Assembly (NCBI RefSeq): GCF_010727475.1
Contig: NZ_AP022567.1
Span: 2,542,001-2,606,000, forward strand
Source: Mycolicibacterium mageritense
GTDB taxonomy: Bacteria; Actinomycetota; Actinomycetes; Mycobacteriales; Mycobacteriaceae
DNA: 64,000 nt
Reading direction: 5' to 3'
The position numbers and the translations under genes were made by a program. The notes under the pieces are model-generated. The model saw only the letters and a list, made by a program, of their open reading frames with translations, was not told the origin of the DNA and made no database searches. Positions 52,388 to 61,752 of this stretch are shown here, in pieces. Numbering within the stretch: the stretch's first letter is position 1; each line of letters begins with the position of its first letter.

Positions 52388-53164
52388 TCAGCCCCGGCCT
52401 GCGCCGGGCGGGCCCGCGAACGCCTGCGCGATGGTCAGCCACTTCTGTGCGTCGGGCCCCACGGCGGACACGTCGAGATCGGCCGGTGCCCGCCGCTGCG
52501 TGACCAGCATGCAGAAGTCCTCGGCCGAGCCCGTGACGCGTTGCGCGGCATCCTCGGGCCCCCAGGTCCAGAGCGCACCGTCCGGGGCGACGAGCTCGAC
52601 CCGGAACTCGTCGACGGGCACGGGTAGTCCGTGCACGGTGAACGCGAAGTTGCGGGTCCGCACCCCGATGTGGGCGATCGAGCGCAGCCGCGGGGTCGCG
52701 AGCCTGCGGACGCCGAGCGTGTCGGCCACGTCCAGGCCGTGCGCCCAGGTCTCCATCATCCGGGCCGTCGCCATCGACGCCGCGCTCATCGGTGGTCCGA
52801 ACCAGGGCAGCTTGCGCCCGTCGGCGACGCCGAGCAGCTCGTCGTGCAGACGGGTCCGTGTCGTGCGCCATTCCGACAGCAGTTGGCCGGGCGGCGTGAG
52901 CGCCACTTCCTCGGCCGCGGCGTCGACGAAGCCCGTCGGGTTCTGCATGGCCTCGGACAGCACCTGCTGGAAGCCGGGCTCGTCGGTCACGGCGATCAGC
53001 GACACGCGATCCGTCCACAGCAGGTGGGCGATCTGGTGGGCGATGGTCCATCCCGGTGCCGGGGTCGGCGTCGCCCACTGCTCGGCAGGCAGGTCGGCGA
53101 CGAGCGCGTCGAGGTCATCACTTTCGGCACGGAGATCGGCCACGATCGCTGCCGCTGTGGTCAT
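52388..53164 (-). CDS. DinB/maleylpyruvate isomerase-type metal-binding protein (TIGR03084)
   Basis: A 258-residue protein of the DinB-like helix bundle. The metal-binding histidines lie in GWTIAHQIAHLLWTDR (about residues 40-55) and MMETWAHGLD (about 137-146), the usual positions of the TIGR03084 family of actinobacteria. Such proteins may use mycothiol as cofactor; the substrate is not known. The ATG at 53164 follows GGGTGA; a GTG three codons upstream is less likely. It follows the MFS gene by ten bases and probably shares its transcript. Confidence 0.85.
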   Translation of the reverse strand: MTTAAAIVADLRAESDDLDALVADLPAEQWATPTPAPGWTIAHQIAHLLWTDRVSLIAVTDEPGFQQVLSEAMQNPTGFVDAAAEEVALTPPGQLLSEWRTTRTRLHDELLGVADGRKLPWFGPPMSAASMATARMMETWAHGLDVADTLGVRRLATPRLRSIAHIGVRTRNFAFTVHGLPVPVDEFRVELVAPDGALWTWGPEDAAQRVTGSAEDFCMLVTQRRAPADLDVSAVGPDAQKWLTIAQAFAGPPGAGRG

Positions 53165-53174
53165 GCCGGTCACC

Positions 53175-54476
53175 CTAGACCCCGCGTTGTGCGGGCCTCG
53201 CCACCACCGCGTGGGTGGCCAGTCCGGCGAGGTAGATCACCGAGCCCGCCACGACAAGACCGGGCGCGTGCCCGTCGGCCGGGATCACGGCGGCCGAGGC
53301 CGTGATGGCCGCGATGAACGACATCCAGAACAACGCGTCCTGCACCGTGAACACGTGCCCGCGCAGCGCGTCGTCGACGTCGAGCTGCATCGCGGAGTCG
53401 GCGCACAGCTTCACCAACTGTCCGGACGCGCCGAGCAGGAAGCCGCACACGAGCATGACCGGCAGGTGCAGCGTCACCCCGGCGAGCTGTACGACCGCGG
53501 CGAACCCCAGCGCCCAGTTGGCGGTCGCGTATCGGCCGACGCGGGCGATCACGGCCGGGGTGACCACCGTGGCGAGGAACGAACCGGCGCCCGCGGCGGC
53601 GAGGAACACCACTGCGGTGCCGAGGCCGAGGCCCGCGACCTGATTCGGGGTGTCTGTGTGTCGCACGATCACCAGCACCAGCAAGGTGTTGATGCCGAAC
53701 GCCATGCGGTGCGCTGCCAGGCCCGCGAGCGTCGCACCCACGGGCCGCACCGCCATGACCGTCTTGACGCCGTGCACCCAGCCCGTGGACACCGCGTAGG
53801 CCACCGAACCGTGGATGGCCCGCCTGCTCTCGTGCGGGCCCAGCACATGTGGGCCGAACCGCACCGACAGCCACAACGCGAGCGCCACGGGCGCGAGCAC
53901 GATGAAGATGATGACCGCGGCGCCTGCGTCGTCGGCACCGAACACCCACCGCGGCAACAGCATGAAGTTGGCCCCGAGGAACGCCGCGACCGCGCCGGTC
54001 GCGGTGGCCACGGAGTTCATCGTGACGACCTGGTCGGCAGGCACGACGTCCGGCAGTGCGGCCGACAGGCCCGATGACACGAACCGCGTGAAACCGTTGA
54101 CGATCAGCGCGCCGCACAGGATCGGTAAATCCGCGACGCCGAACGCCAGCAGGACGCCGACGAGCAGCACCAGCACGAGCCGCCCGAGGTTCGCGCCGAT
54201 CATGACCAACCGGCGGTCCCAGCGGTCCAACAGGGCGCCCGCGGCCGGACCGAGCGCCGAGTACGGCAGGAACAGCACCGCGAAGGCCCCCGCGATGGCC
54301 CACGGCCCCGCGGCGCGTTCCGGGTTGAACAGGATCGCACCCGCCAGCCCGGCCTGGAACAGACCGTCGCCGAACTGGCTGACGACCCGCAGCTCGAGCA
54401 GCCGACGGAACTCGGTCATGCCGCGCAGCGATCGCCAGAGAGCGATGGGCGCGCGAGCGTCAACCACGGAGATCAC
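53175..54476 (-). CDS. MFS transporter
   Basis: A 433-residue membrane protein with about 12 helices of the major facilitator superfamily. The GTG at 54476 (VISVVDARAPIALWRSLRG) is a reasonable start since AGGA lies just upstream and the longer frame crosses the divergent promoter; a GTG three codons later is also possible. The loop between helices 2 and 3 contains ALLDRWDRRLVMIGANLGR, a variant of the MFS signature. The protein corresponds to Rv0037c of M. tuberculosis; the transported substrate is unknown. Confidence 0.87.
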   Translation of the reverse strand: MISVVDARAPIALWRSLRGMTEFRRLLELRVVSQFGDGLFQAGLAGAILFNPERAAGPWAIAGAFAVLFLPYSALGPAAGALLDRWDRRLVMIGANLGRLVLVLLVGVLLAFGVADLPILCGALIVNGFTRFVSSGLSAALPDVVPADQVVTMNSVATATGAVAAFLGANFMLLPRWVFGADDAGAAVIIFIVLAPVALALWLSVRFGPHVLGPHESRRAIHGSVAYAVSTGWVHGVKTVMAVRPVGATLAGLAAHRMAFGINTLLVLVIVRHTDTPNQVAGLGLGTAVVFLAAAGAGSFLATVVTPAVIARVGRYATANWALGFAAVVQLAGVTLHLPVMLVCGFLLGASGQLVKLCADSAMQLDVDDALRGHVFTVQDALFWMSFIAAITASAAVIPADGHAPGLVVAGSVIYLAGLATHAVVARPAQRGV

Positions 54477-54666
54477 GTCCTGTTCGGAGGCCGGCCTGAC
54501 AGCGAAGGGCAACCCGATCCACAGTACAAAGTGTGCGCGCGCAGGCGGCGAGCAAACGGGTGCGGTGGCGTTCGGGACGGGCCGCCGGAGCACACCGCGG
54601 CAAAAATCGCCGCGACGCCTGCCCTTGTTCGCCACGACAGCGCGAGGCTGGTGCCATGATGGACGC

Positions 54667-55272
54667 GTGGCTGCGTCAGAGGATCCGGAGGACTTCGTCG
54701 CGCCCGCGGCACACCGGGTGCGGCCGGGCACGCTGCTGCTCGCCAACACCGATCTGCTCGAGCCGACGTTTCGGCGCAGCGTCATCTACATCGTCGAGCA
54801 CAACGCCGGCGGGACACTGGGTGTGGTGCTGAACCGGGCCAGCGAGACCGCGGTCTACAACGTGCTGCCGCAGTGGGCGAAACTGACCGCCAAACCCAAG
54901 ACCATGTTCATCGGCGGTCCGGTCAAACGTGATTCGGCCCTGTGTCTCGCGACGCTGCGGGTCGGCATGCAGGCTGACGGCGTGCCGGGCCTGCGCCATG
55001 TGCAGGGCCGCATCGTGATGGTCGATCTCGATGCCGACCCCGACGTGCTCGCACCGATGATCGAAGGGGTCCGCATCTTCGCCGGCTACTCGGGCTGGAC
55101 CATCGGTCAGCTCGACGGCGAGATCGAGCGCGACGACTGGATCGTGCTGTCGGCGTTGCCATCCGATGTGTTGATCGAGCCGCGCGTGGATCTCTGGGGT
55201 CGCGTGTTGCGCAGGCAGCCGCTGCCCATGTCGCTGCTCGCGACGCATCCGATCGACGTCAGCCGCAATTAG
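54667..55272 (+). CDS. YqgE/AlgH family protein (DUF179)
   Basis: A 201-residue cytoplasmic protein. The GTG at 54667 (VAASEDPEDFVAPAAHRVRP) matches the mycobacterial start. The conserved DUF179 segments are present: GTLLLANTDLLEPTFRRSVI, GGTLGVVLNR, MFIGGPVKRDSAL and FAGYSGWTIGQLDGEI. Its role in other bacteria is not well known. It is convergent with the next gene. Confidence 0.92.
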   Translation: MAASEDPEDFVAPAAHRVRPGTLLLANTDLLEPTFRRSVIYIVEHNAGGTLGVVLNRASETAVYNVLPQWAKLTAKPKTMFIGGPVKRDSALCLATLRVGMQADGVPGLRHVQGRIVMVDLDADPDVLAPMIEGVRIFAGYSGWTIGQLDGEIERDDWIVLSALPSDVLIEPRVDLWGRVLRRQPLPMSLLATHPIDVSRN

Positions 55273-55279
55273 CGGACTG

Positions 55280-55627
55280 TCACTGACACGACAGCGTGCA
55301 GCCGGCGCACGACCCGGCGCAGCCTGCCTTCTCGGTCGCGGCCTCACTGAGCGCAACGGCTTTCGCGCTCTGCCAGCAGCCGGCCGCAACGGTGGCGACC
55401 GCGCCGATGATGCACACCACGACGACCATCAGGCCGGTCTGCGGTTGCGCGGCGAGCGCGGCCGCCCCGCCGGCCGCGAGCATGACCGCGGCGGCCAGTT
55501 GGGTCGGGGCGACCGCCCGAAGCACAGCGCGCACGGGATCGCCGGTGCGCGGCCGGGTCAACAACCACAGACCCAGGACTCCGACGATGACGGCGGCGCT
55601 CAGACACAGCAGCGCGGCGATCAGCAT
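55280..55627 (-). CDS. Small two- to three-helix membrane protein with C-terminal cysteines
   Basis: A 115-residue protein with three hydrophobic segments (about residues 2-22, 44-60 and 66-84) and a C-terminal tail GCAGSCAGCTLSC. The four cysteines could bind a metal or form disulfides. It corresponds in position to Rv0039c (unknown transmembrane protein). The start is at 55627, or three codons upstream at a GTG. No further function can be given. Confidence 0.75.
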   Translation of the reverse strand: MLIAALLCLSAAVIVGVLGLWLLTRPRTGDPVRAVLRAVAPTQLAAAVMLAAGGAAALAAQPQTGLMVVVVCIIGAVATVAAGCWQSAKAVALSEAATEKAGCAGSCAGCTLSCQ

Positions 55628-55686
55628 GGGCCACACAATACGAGCCCGATGCGCCTTCTGTCGTGCGGATCCCGGCTGGTGGGACG

Positions 55687-56553
55687 CTAGCCCGTGAGCC
55701 CCAAAAGCTGTGGCAAACCCGCTGCCGGAGCTGCTCCGGGCGGTGCGGGTGCGGGCGCAGCCGGTGCCGCGGGCGGTGCGGCAGGGCCCGGTGCACTCAC
55801 CTTGAAGCCCGACACGATCGCGTCGGCGGCATCGGCGGCAGCTGATACGCCCTGGTTGGCCGCCGCGTAGTTGACGGACATCGACACCAGATAGCGGTCG
55901 GTACCCGAGGTCGCGATCACATGGCGCCGCGACGTGTTGAGCATCTGGCCGTCGGCCTGGTAGCTACCTTCGATGAAGGCCGACGGGAATCCGCCGAAAT
56001 CGGTCATGGACATGTCGGTGGTCCGCCAGCCCAGCTGCTGCTGGCTGTCGATGTAGCCGTGGCTGATGGCTTCCTTGGGGTCGAAGTTGCCCACCAGCTT
56101 GTACACGACCACCTGGGCGTTGGGCGTGTAGAGGTCGGTGCTGGCGCGGTCGGCGATGACCGCGAACGCGTCGGGCACGTTGGGGTCGGGCACCGTGCTC
56201 CAGCCGGTCGGCATCGGCAGCACGATGGTGAGCGCCTTGAAGTCGTGGCTGACCTGGGGCTGCATCGCCACGCCCTTGCTCTTGAAGTAGTCGGCGATGG
56301 TGCCGGACGACGCGGGCACGATCTGCTGCGGCGCGGCGACCGCGGGTGCGAGGACCGGGCCCGGTGCGATGCCTTGCGCGACACCTGGGGCTGCGGGAGC
56401 TGCGGCGACCGGGGCCGGTACGACCGGTGCCGGGGCGGGGATGGGAAACACGGGTTCGGCGGAAGCGGTTTGGCCGGCGAAGCCAACAACCCCCGCCATG
56501 CCTGCTGCCACTCCTGCTGCCAGAACCCGCCAGCGGCGGGCCATGTCGATCAT
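55687..56553 (-). CDS. mtc28: Secreted proline-rich antigen (Mtc28 type)
   Basis: A 288-residue exported protein, corresponding to the 28 kDa proline-rich antigen Rv0040c. The start MIDMARRWRVLAAGVAAGM at 56553 follows AAGGA. A signal peptide ends near residue 31 (TASAEPVFP). A Pro/Ala-rich stretch follows to about 85. The folded LpqN/LpqT-like domain comes next, with KALTIVLPMPTGWSTVPDPN, YIDSQQQLGWRTTDMSM and TSRRHVIATSGTDRYLVSM, then a Pro/Ala tail. It is located in the cell wall or medium in other mycobacteria. It is divergent from leuS over 221 bases. Confidence 0.92.
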   Translation of the reverse strand: MIDMARRWRVLAAGVAAGMAGVVGFAGQTASAEPVFPIPAPAPVVPAPVAAAPAAPGVAQGIAPGPVLAPAVAAPQQIVPASSGTIADYFKSKGVAMQPQVSHDFKALTIVLPMPTGWSTVPDPNVPDAFAVIADRASTDLYTPNAQVVVYKLVGNFDPKEAISHGYIDSQQQLGWRTTDMSMTDFGGFPSAFIEGSYQADGQMLNTSRRHVIATSGTDRYLVSMSVNYAAANQGVSAAADAADAIVSGFKVSAPGPAAPPAAPAAPAPAPPGAAPAAGLPQLLGLTG

Positions 56554-56774
56554 CTGCGCGGTCCTTCTCGAACGGGTCGGGGAGACTGTCTGCCCCTCGT
56601 CAGGCGCCGACTGTATCCACGCTGACCAGGCCGCCACCAGCACCTCAACCGAGCTGGAACCAAGCCCTGACTCAGCCGCGACGGAACTGATACCAACCCG
56701 TGCCCTCGGGGTGCGGGCCGGGGGCGGTGAGCTGGCATTTCGATCCTGCTGAGCCGCCTTATACCCTGTTGGGC

Positions 56775-59639
56775 GTGACCGACTCCGCGACCACGCAGCC
56801 AGCCTCCGACGTGGGGGACACCCCGCAGCACCGCTACAACGCGGAGCTCGCGGGGGAGATCGAGCGTGCCTGGCAGGAACGGTGGCAGGTGCTGGGTACG
56901 TTCAACGTCGCCAATCCGGTGGGCACGCTGGCACCGCAGGACGGTGCCGAGATCCCGGCCGACAAGATGTTCGTCCAGGACATGTTCCCGTACCCGTCCG
57001 GCGAGGGCCTGCATGTCGGCCATCCGCTCGGCTACATCGCGACGGATGTGTACGCCCGCTTCTACCGGATGACGGGCCGCAACGTGCTGCACGCGCTGGG
57101 CTTCGACGCGTTCGGGCTGCCCGCCGAGCAGTACGCGGTGCAGACGGGCACGCATCCGCGGACCCGCACCGAGGCCAACATCGTCAACTTCCGCCGTCAG
57201 CTGGGCCGGCTCGGGCTGGGCCACGACGCGCGGCGCAGCTTCTCCACGACCGATGTCGACTTCTACAAGTGGACGCAGTGGATCTTCCTGCAGATCTACA
57301 ACGCCTGGTTCGACCCGGCGCTGGGCCGTGCGCGCCGCATCTCCGAGCTGGTGGCCGAGTTCGACTCGGGTACCCGGGTTCTCGACGACGGCCGGGATTG
57401 GGCGAAGCTCGACGCCGGTGAGCGGGCCGATGTGATCGACTCCTACCGGCTGGTGTACCGCGCGGACTCGATGGTGAACTGGTGCCCAGGCTTGGGCACG
57501 GTGCTGGCCAACGAGGAGGTCACCTCGGACGGCCGCAGCGACCGCGGCAACTTCCCGGTGTTCCGGAAGCGGTTGCGGCAGTGGATGATGCGCATCACGG
57601 CCTATTCGGACCGGCTGCTCGAGGATCTCGACGTGCTGGACTGGCCGGAAAAGGTCAAGACCATGCAGCGCAACTGGATCGGGCGCTCGACGGGTGCCCA
57701 GGTGCGCTTCGCGACCGACGCAGGTGATGTCGAGGTGTTCACCACCCGCCCAGACACGCTGTTCGGTGCCACGTATCTGGTGCTGGCGCCCGAGCATCCG
57801 CTGGTGGAGCAGCTCGCGGCCGCGTCGTGGCCCGAGGGCGTGGACTCGCGGTGGACCTACGGTGCGAATTCGCCTGCCGAGGCGGTCAGCGCCTATCGAG
57901 CCGCGATCGCCGCGAAGTCCGACCTGGAGCGCCAGGAGAACAAGACCAAGACCGGTGTGTTCCTCGGCGCCTACGCCGTCAACCCGGTCAACGATCAACG
58001 CATTCCGATCTTCATCGCCGACTATGTGCTGAGCGGGTACGGCACGGGCGCGATCATGGCGGTGCCGGGCGGCGACCAGCGGGACTGGGACTTCGCCACG
58101 GAGTTCGGCCTGCCGATCATCGAAGTCGTTGCGGGCGGTGATATTTCGGAATGTGCCTACAACGGTGACGGCACCATGGTCAACTCCGGCTTCCTCGACG
58201 GGTTGTCGGTGGAGGACGCGAAGGTCGCGATCGTCAACCGCCTCGAGGTCGACGGCCGCGGGCAGGCGCGCATCGAATACAAGCTGCGCGACTGGCTGTT
58301 CGCGCGCCAGCGGTACTGGGGCGAGCCGTTCCCGATCGTCTACGACGCCGACGGACGCGCCCACCCGCTGCCGGAATCGGCTCTGCCCGTTGAGCTTCCG
58401 GATGTGCCCGACTATTCGCCGGTGCTGTTCGACCCCGACGACGCCGACAGTGAGCCCTCGCCGCCGCTGAACAAGGCGACCGAATGGGTGCACGTCGAGC
58501 TGGACCTGGGCGACGGCCTCAAGCCCTATACGCGCGACACCAACGTCATGCCGCAGTGGGCGGGCAGCTCGTGGTACGAGCTGCGCTACACCGACCCGCA
58601 CAACCCGGACGAGCTGTGCGCCAAGGAGAACGAGGCCTACTGGATGGGTCCGCGGCCCGACGAGCACGGCCCCGACGACCCGGGCGGCGTCGACCTCTAC
58701 GTCGGTGGCGTCGAACATGCGGTGCTGCACCTGCTGTACTCGCGGTTCTGGCACAAGGTGCTCTACGACCTCGGCCACGTGTCGTCGCGCGAGCCCTATC
58801 GGCGCCTGGTCAACCAGGGCTACATCCAGGCGTTCGCCTACACCGACGCGCGGGGCTCGTACGTGCCCGCCGCGGAGGTCGTCGAACGTGACGGCAAGTT
58901 CTACTGGACCGGCCCCGACGGTGAGATCGAGGTCAACCAGGAGTTCGGCAAGATCGGCAAGAGCCTGAAGAACTCGGTGTCGCCCGACGAGATCTGTGAC
59001 AACTACGGCGCGGACACGCTGCGGGTCTACGAGATGTCGATGGGTCCGCTCGAGGCGTCGCGGCCGTGGGCGACCAAGGACGTCGTCGGCGCACACCGGT
59101 TCCTGCAGCGCGTGTGGCGCCTGGTGGTGTCCGAGGAGACAGGTGCCACCGATGTCGCCGAACACGAGGCGATCGACGACGACACCGCCAAGATCCTGCA
59201 CCGCACGATCGCCGGTGTCACCGAAGACTATGTGGCACTGCGCAACAACACCGCGGCGGCCAAGCTGATCGAGTACACCAACCACCTCACCAAGGAAGGG
59301 GTGCGGGCCCGCGCGGCGCTCGAGCCGCTGGTGTTGATGGTCGCGCCGCTCGCGCCGCACCTGGCCGAGGAACTGTGGCACCGGCTGGGCCACGAGAAGT
59401 CGCTGGCGCACGGGCCGTTCCCGGTCGCCGACGAGCGCTACCTGGTCGACGACACCGTCGAACTGCCGGTTCAGGTCAACGGCAAGGTCCGCAGCAAGAT
59501 CACCGTGGCGGCCGATGCGGACAAGGCCGCGGTCGAGGCGGCGGCCTTGGCGGACGACAAGGTGCAGGGCTTTCTGGCCGGTGCGGCGCCGAAGAAGATC
59601 ATCGTGGTGCCGGGCCGGCTGATCAACCTCGTCGTCTGA
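56775..59639 (+). CDS. leuS: Leucyl-tRNA synthetase
   Basis: A 954-residue class I aminoacyl-tRNA synthetase. The GTG at 56775 (VTDSATTQPASDV) is used. The HIGH motif is PYPSGEGLHVGHP and the KMSKS equivalent is GKIGKSLKNSVSPD. The CP1 editing domain lies between about 250 and 450 (TRPDTLFGATYLVLAPEHP). The C-terminal anticodon and Leu-specific domains are complete. Its antisense frame of over 900 codons is only a codon-bias shadow. Confidence 0.98.
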   Translation: MTDSATTQPASDVGDTPQHRYNAELAGEIERAWQERWQVLGTFNVANPVGTLAPQDGAEIPADKMFVQDMFPYPSGEGLHVGHPLGYIATDVYARFYRMTGRNVLHALGFDAFGLPAEQYAVQTGTHPRTRTEANIVNFRRQLGRLGLGHDARRSFSTTDVDFYKWTQWIFLQIYNAWFDPALGRARRISELVAEFDSGTRVLDDGRDWAKLDAGERADVIDSYRLVYRADSMVNWCPGLGTVLANEEVTSDGRSDRGNFPVFRKRLRQWMMRITAYSDRLLEDLDVLDWPEKVKTMQRNWIGRSTGAQVRFATDAGDVEVFTTRPDTLFGATYLVLAPEHPLVEQLAAASWPEGVDSRWTYGANSPAEAVSAYRAAIAAKSDLERQENKTKTGVFLGAYAVNPVNDQRIPIFIADYVLSGYGTGAIMAVPGGDQRDWDFATEFGLPIIEVVAGGDISECAYNGDGTMVNSGFLDGLSVEDAKVAIVNRLEVDGRGQARIEYKLRDWLFARQRYWGEPFPIVYDADGRAHPLPESALPVELPDVPDYSPVLFDPDDADSEPSPPLNKATEWVHVELDLGDGLKPYTRDTNVMPQWAGSSWYELRYTDPHNPDELCAKENEAYWMGPRPDEHGPDDPGGVDLYVGGVEHAVLHLLYSRFWHKVLYDLGHVSSREPYRRLVNQGYIQAFAYTDARGSYVPAAEVVERDGKFYWTGPDGEIEVNQEFGKIGKSLKNSVSPDEICDNYGADTLRVYEMSMGPLEASRPWATKDVVGAHRFLQRVWRLVVSEETGATDVAEHEAIDDDTAKILHRTIAGVTEDYVALRNNTAAAKLIEYTNHLTKEGVRARAALEPLVLMVAPLAPHLAEELWHRLGHEKSLAHGPFPVADERYLVDDTVELPVQVNGKVRSKITVAADADKAAVEAAALADDKVQGFLAGAAPKKIIVVPGRLINLVV

Positions 59640-59641
59640 GG

Positions 59642-59690
59642 GATTTGTGTGCGTTCACCGGCGCTCACCGCCGCTGAACGCACGCAAATC
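59642..59690. terminator. Bidirectional hairpin between leuS and SDR genes
   Basis: GATTTGTGTGCGTTCA (59642-59657) pairs with TGAACGCACGCAAATC (59675-59690) over 16 positions, with a single G-T pair and a 17-base loop. It starts three bases after the leuS stop and its right arm overlaps the stop codon of the convergent SDR gene, so one structure can serve both transcripts. Confidence 0.8.
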
Positions 59691-60354
59691 ACCCGGGGCG
59701 GACCACGATTTCGTGCACGTGGCCGTCGGGCGGGGTGGTGACGGCCGTGGCGACCAGGCCCGCGACGGTCTCGGGGCGCAGGAAACGCTCGGGGTCGTAG
59801 TCGCGCTCCTCGTAGGCGACCAACGCGCGCTGCATCTCGGAGTCGGTGCGGCCCGGGAAGATCGACGTCACGCGTAGCGACGGCTCGTCGGCCCGCAGGG
59901 AGTCGGCGAATGCTCGCAGCGCGAACTTGCTCGCCGAATACGACGCCATGCCGGGCGAAACCGTCCGTCCGGCACCGGAATTGATGAACACGACGTGACC
60001 GCGGGCGGCCCGCAGGGCGGGCAGCAGCGCCAGCGTGAGCGCGACGGCGCCGGTTACGTTGACCTCAAAGCTGGCCCGCCACTCGTCGGCGCTCGACTCG
60101 GCGACCCGGCCCGGGAAGAGCACGCCCGCGTTGTGCACCAGGACGTCGAGTTCGGCGAGCACCTCGGTGCTCGCCTCGATCGAGTCCGGGTCGGTGAGGT
60201 CCAGTGGCCAGGTCGGGGCGCCGAGCCGCTCGGCGACCTCGTCGAGATGCGCCGACGGGCGCCCGGCCAGCAGCAGGGTGTGGGTGGGGGCGAGGGCGGC
60301 GGCGATCGCCGAACCGATACCGCCACCGGCTCCCGTGATCAGCGCGGTTGGCAC
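59689..60354 (-). CDS. Short-chain dehydrogenase/reductase
   Basis: A 221-residue NAD(P)-dependent oxidoreductase of the classical SDR type. The start is GTG 60354 (VPTALITGAGGGIGSA). Cofactor motif TGAGGGIGS, DLTDPDS for the adenine, NAG in LVHNAGVLFPGR, catalytic Ser in VFINSGAG and YSASK with the Tyr/Lys pair. The substrate is unknown. It is convergent with leuS and divergent from the GH63 gene, with 54 bases between the starts. Confidence 0.9.
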   Translation of the reverse strand: MPTALITGAGGGIGSAIAAALAPTHTLLLAGRPSAHLDEVAERLGAPTWPLDLTDPDSIEASTEVLAELDVLVHNAGVLFPGRVAESSADEWRASFEVNVTGAVALTLALLPALRAARGHVVFINSGAGRTVSPGMASYSASKFALRAFADSLRADEPSLRVTSIFPGRTDSEMQRALVAYEERDYDPERFLRPETVAGLVATAVTTPPDGHVHEIVVRPG

Positions 60355-60408
60355 GCCGCAAACCCTACCGACCTGCGCGCAGGCCGTCGACGTCGCATCA
60401 TGGTACGG

Positions 60409-61749
60409 ATGCCACCTGATCCCAGCTTCGCGCCAACGCAGCTCGCCGCCCGGGCTGCCTATCTGCTGCGCGGCAACGACCTCGGCGTGATGACCACCGC
60501 GGCGCCCCTGCTGTACCCGCACATGTGGAGCTGGGACGCGGCGTTCGTGTCGATCGGCTTGGCGCCGTTGAGCGTCGAGCGGGCGGTCGTGGAACTCGAC
60601 ACCCTGCTCTCGGCGCAGTGGCGCAACGGCATGATCCCGCACATCGTGTTCGCCAACGGTGTCGACGGCTACTTCCCCGGCCCGGCGCGCTGGGCCACGT
60701 CGGCCCTGGCCGCCAACGCACCGCGCAACAGGCACACGTCCGGCATCACGCAGCCGCCCGTGCACGCGATCGCGGTGCAGCGCATCCTCGATCACGCCAA
60801 GACCAGGGGGCGGTCCACGCGCGCGGTGGCCGCGGCGTTCCTGGACCGGCGCTGGGCGGATCTGGTGCGGTGGCATCGGTGGCTGGCCGAATGTCGCGAT
60901 CAGGACGAGCAGGGCCGGATAACGCTGTATCACGGCTGGGAGTCCGGCATGGACAACTCCCCGCGCTGGGACAGCGCCTATGCCAACGTGATTCCCGGCG
61001 CGGTGCCCGAGTATCAGCGCGAGGACAACACCATCGTCACCGACGCCAGCCAGCGCCCGTCCGACCTCGAGTACGACCGGTACCTGTGGCTGCTGGAGGA
61101 GATGAAATCGGTCCGCTACGAGGACGGTCTGCTGCCCAAGGTGATGAGCTTCGCGGTGCAGGACGTGTTCGTCTCGGCGGTGTTCTCGGTGGCCTGCCAG
61201 GTGCTCGCCGAGATCGGTGAAGACCACAAGCGCCCGCACGCGGATGTCCGCGACCTGTATTCGTGGGCCGAGCGGTTCCGCGCCGGGGTCGTCGAAACCA
61301 GTGACGAACGGACCGGCGCAGCAAAGGATTTCGACGTCAAGGCCAAGCGCTGGGTGGCGACCGAGACCGTCGCGCAGTTCGCCCCGCTGCTGTGCGGCGG
61401 GCTGCCGCACGACCGGGAACGCGCGTTGCTGCGGCTGCTGGAGGGCCCGCGGTTCTGCGGGCATCCCGACCTGAGATACGCGTTGATTCCGTCGACGTCG
61501 CCGGTGTCGCGGGATTTCCGGCCGCGCGAATACTGGCGCGGGCCGGTGTGGCCCGTGATGACGTGGCTGTTCTCGTGGTGTTTCGCGCGGCGCGGCTGGG
61601 CAGAGCGGGCGCTGACGCTGCGACGCGAAGGGCTGCGCCAGGCCAGCGACGGCACCTTCGCCGAGTACTACGAACCGTTCACGGGTGAGCCGCTTGGCAG
61701 CATGCAGCAGTCGTGGACCGCGGCGGCCGTGCTGGACTGGCTGGGCTAG
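60409..61749 (+). CDS. ggh: Glucosylglycerate hydrolase (GH63)
   Basis: A 446-residue (alpha/alpha)6-barrel hydrolase. The sequence is close along its whole length to the characterised mycobacterial glucosylglycerate hydrolase as I recall it: LLRGNDLGVMTTAAPLLYPH, WDAAFVSIGLAPLSVERAV, HGWESGMDNSPRWDSAYAN, REYWRGPVWPVMTWLFSW, EYYEPFTGEPLGSMQQSWTA. The enzyme releases glucose and glycerate from the compatible solute glucosylglycerate, which builds up in nitrogen starvation; hydrolysis allows rapid regrowth. The acidic residues in GWESGMD and the late EYYEPF are the likely catalytic pair. The start is MPPDPSFAPTQL; an ATG three codons earlier is possible. Confidence 0.92.
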   Translation: MPPDPSFAPTQLAARAAYLLRGNDLGVMTTAAPLLYPHMWSWDAAFVSIGLAPLSVERAVVELDTLLSAQWRNGMIPHIVFANGVDGYFPGPARWATSALAANAPRNRHTSGITQPPVHAIAVQRILDHAKTRGRSTRAVAAAFLDRRWADLVRWHRWLAECRDQDEQGRITLYHGWESGMDNSPRWDSAYANVIPGAVPEYQREDNTIVTDASQRPSDLEYDRYLWLLEEMKSVRYEDGLLPKVMSFAVQDVFVSAVFSVACQVLAEIGEDHKRPHADVRDLYSWAERFRAGVVETSDERTGAAKDFDVKAKRWVATETVAQFAPLLCGGLPHDRERALLRLLEGPRFCGHPDLRYALIPSTSPVSRDFRPREYWRGPVWPVMTWLFSWCFARRGWAERALTLRREGLRQASDGTFAEYYEPFTGEPLGSMQQSWTAAAVLDWLG

Positions 61750-61752
61750 GAG

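Noticed and set aside
56550..59411. 953-codon minus-strand frame across leuS
   Set aside because: It is the antisense shadow of leuS caused by high GC at third positions; it has no motif and leuS is complete on the plus strand.
60355..61464. N-terminal extension of the SDR frame
   Set aside because: The extension is antisense to the GH63 gene, and the SDR cofactor motif sits right after the GTG at 60,354.
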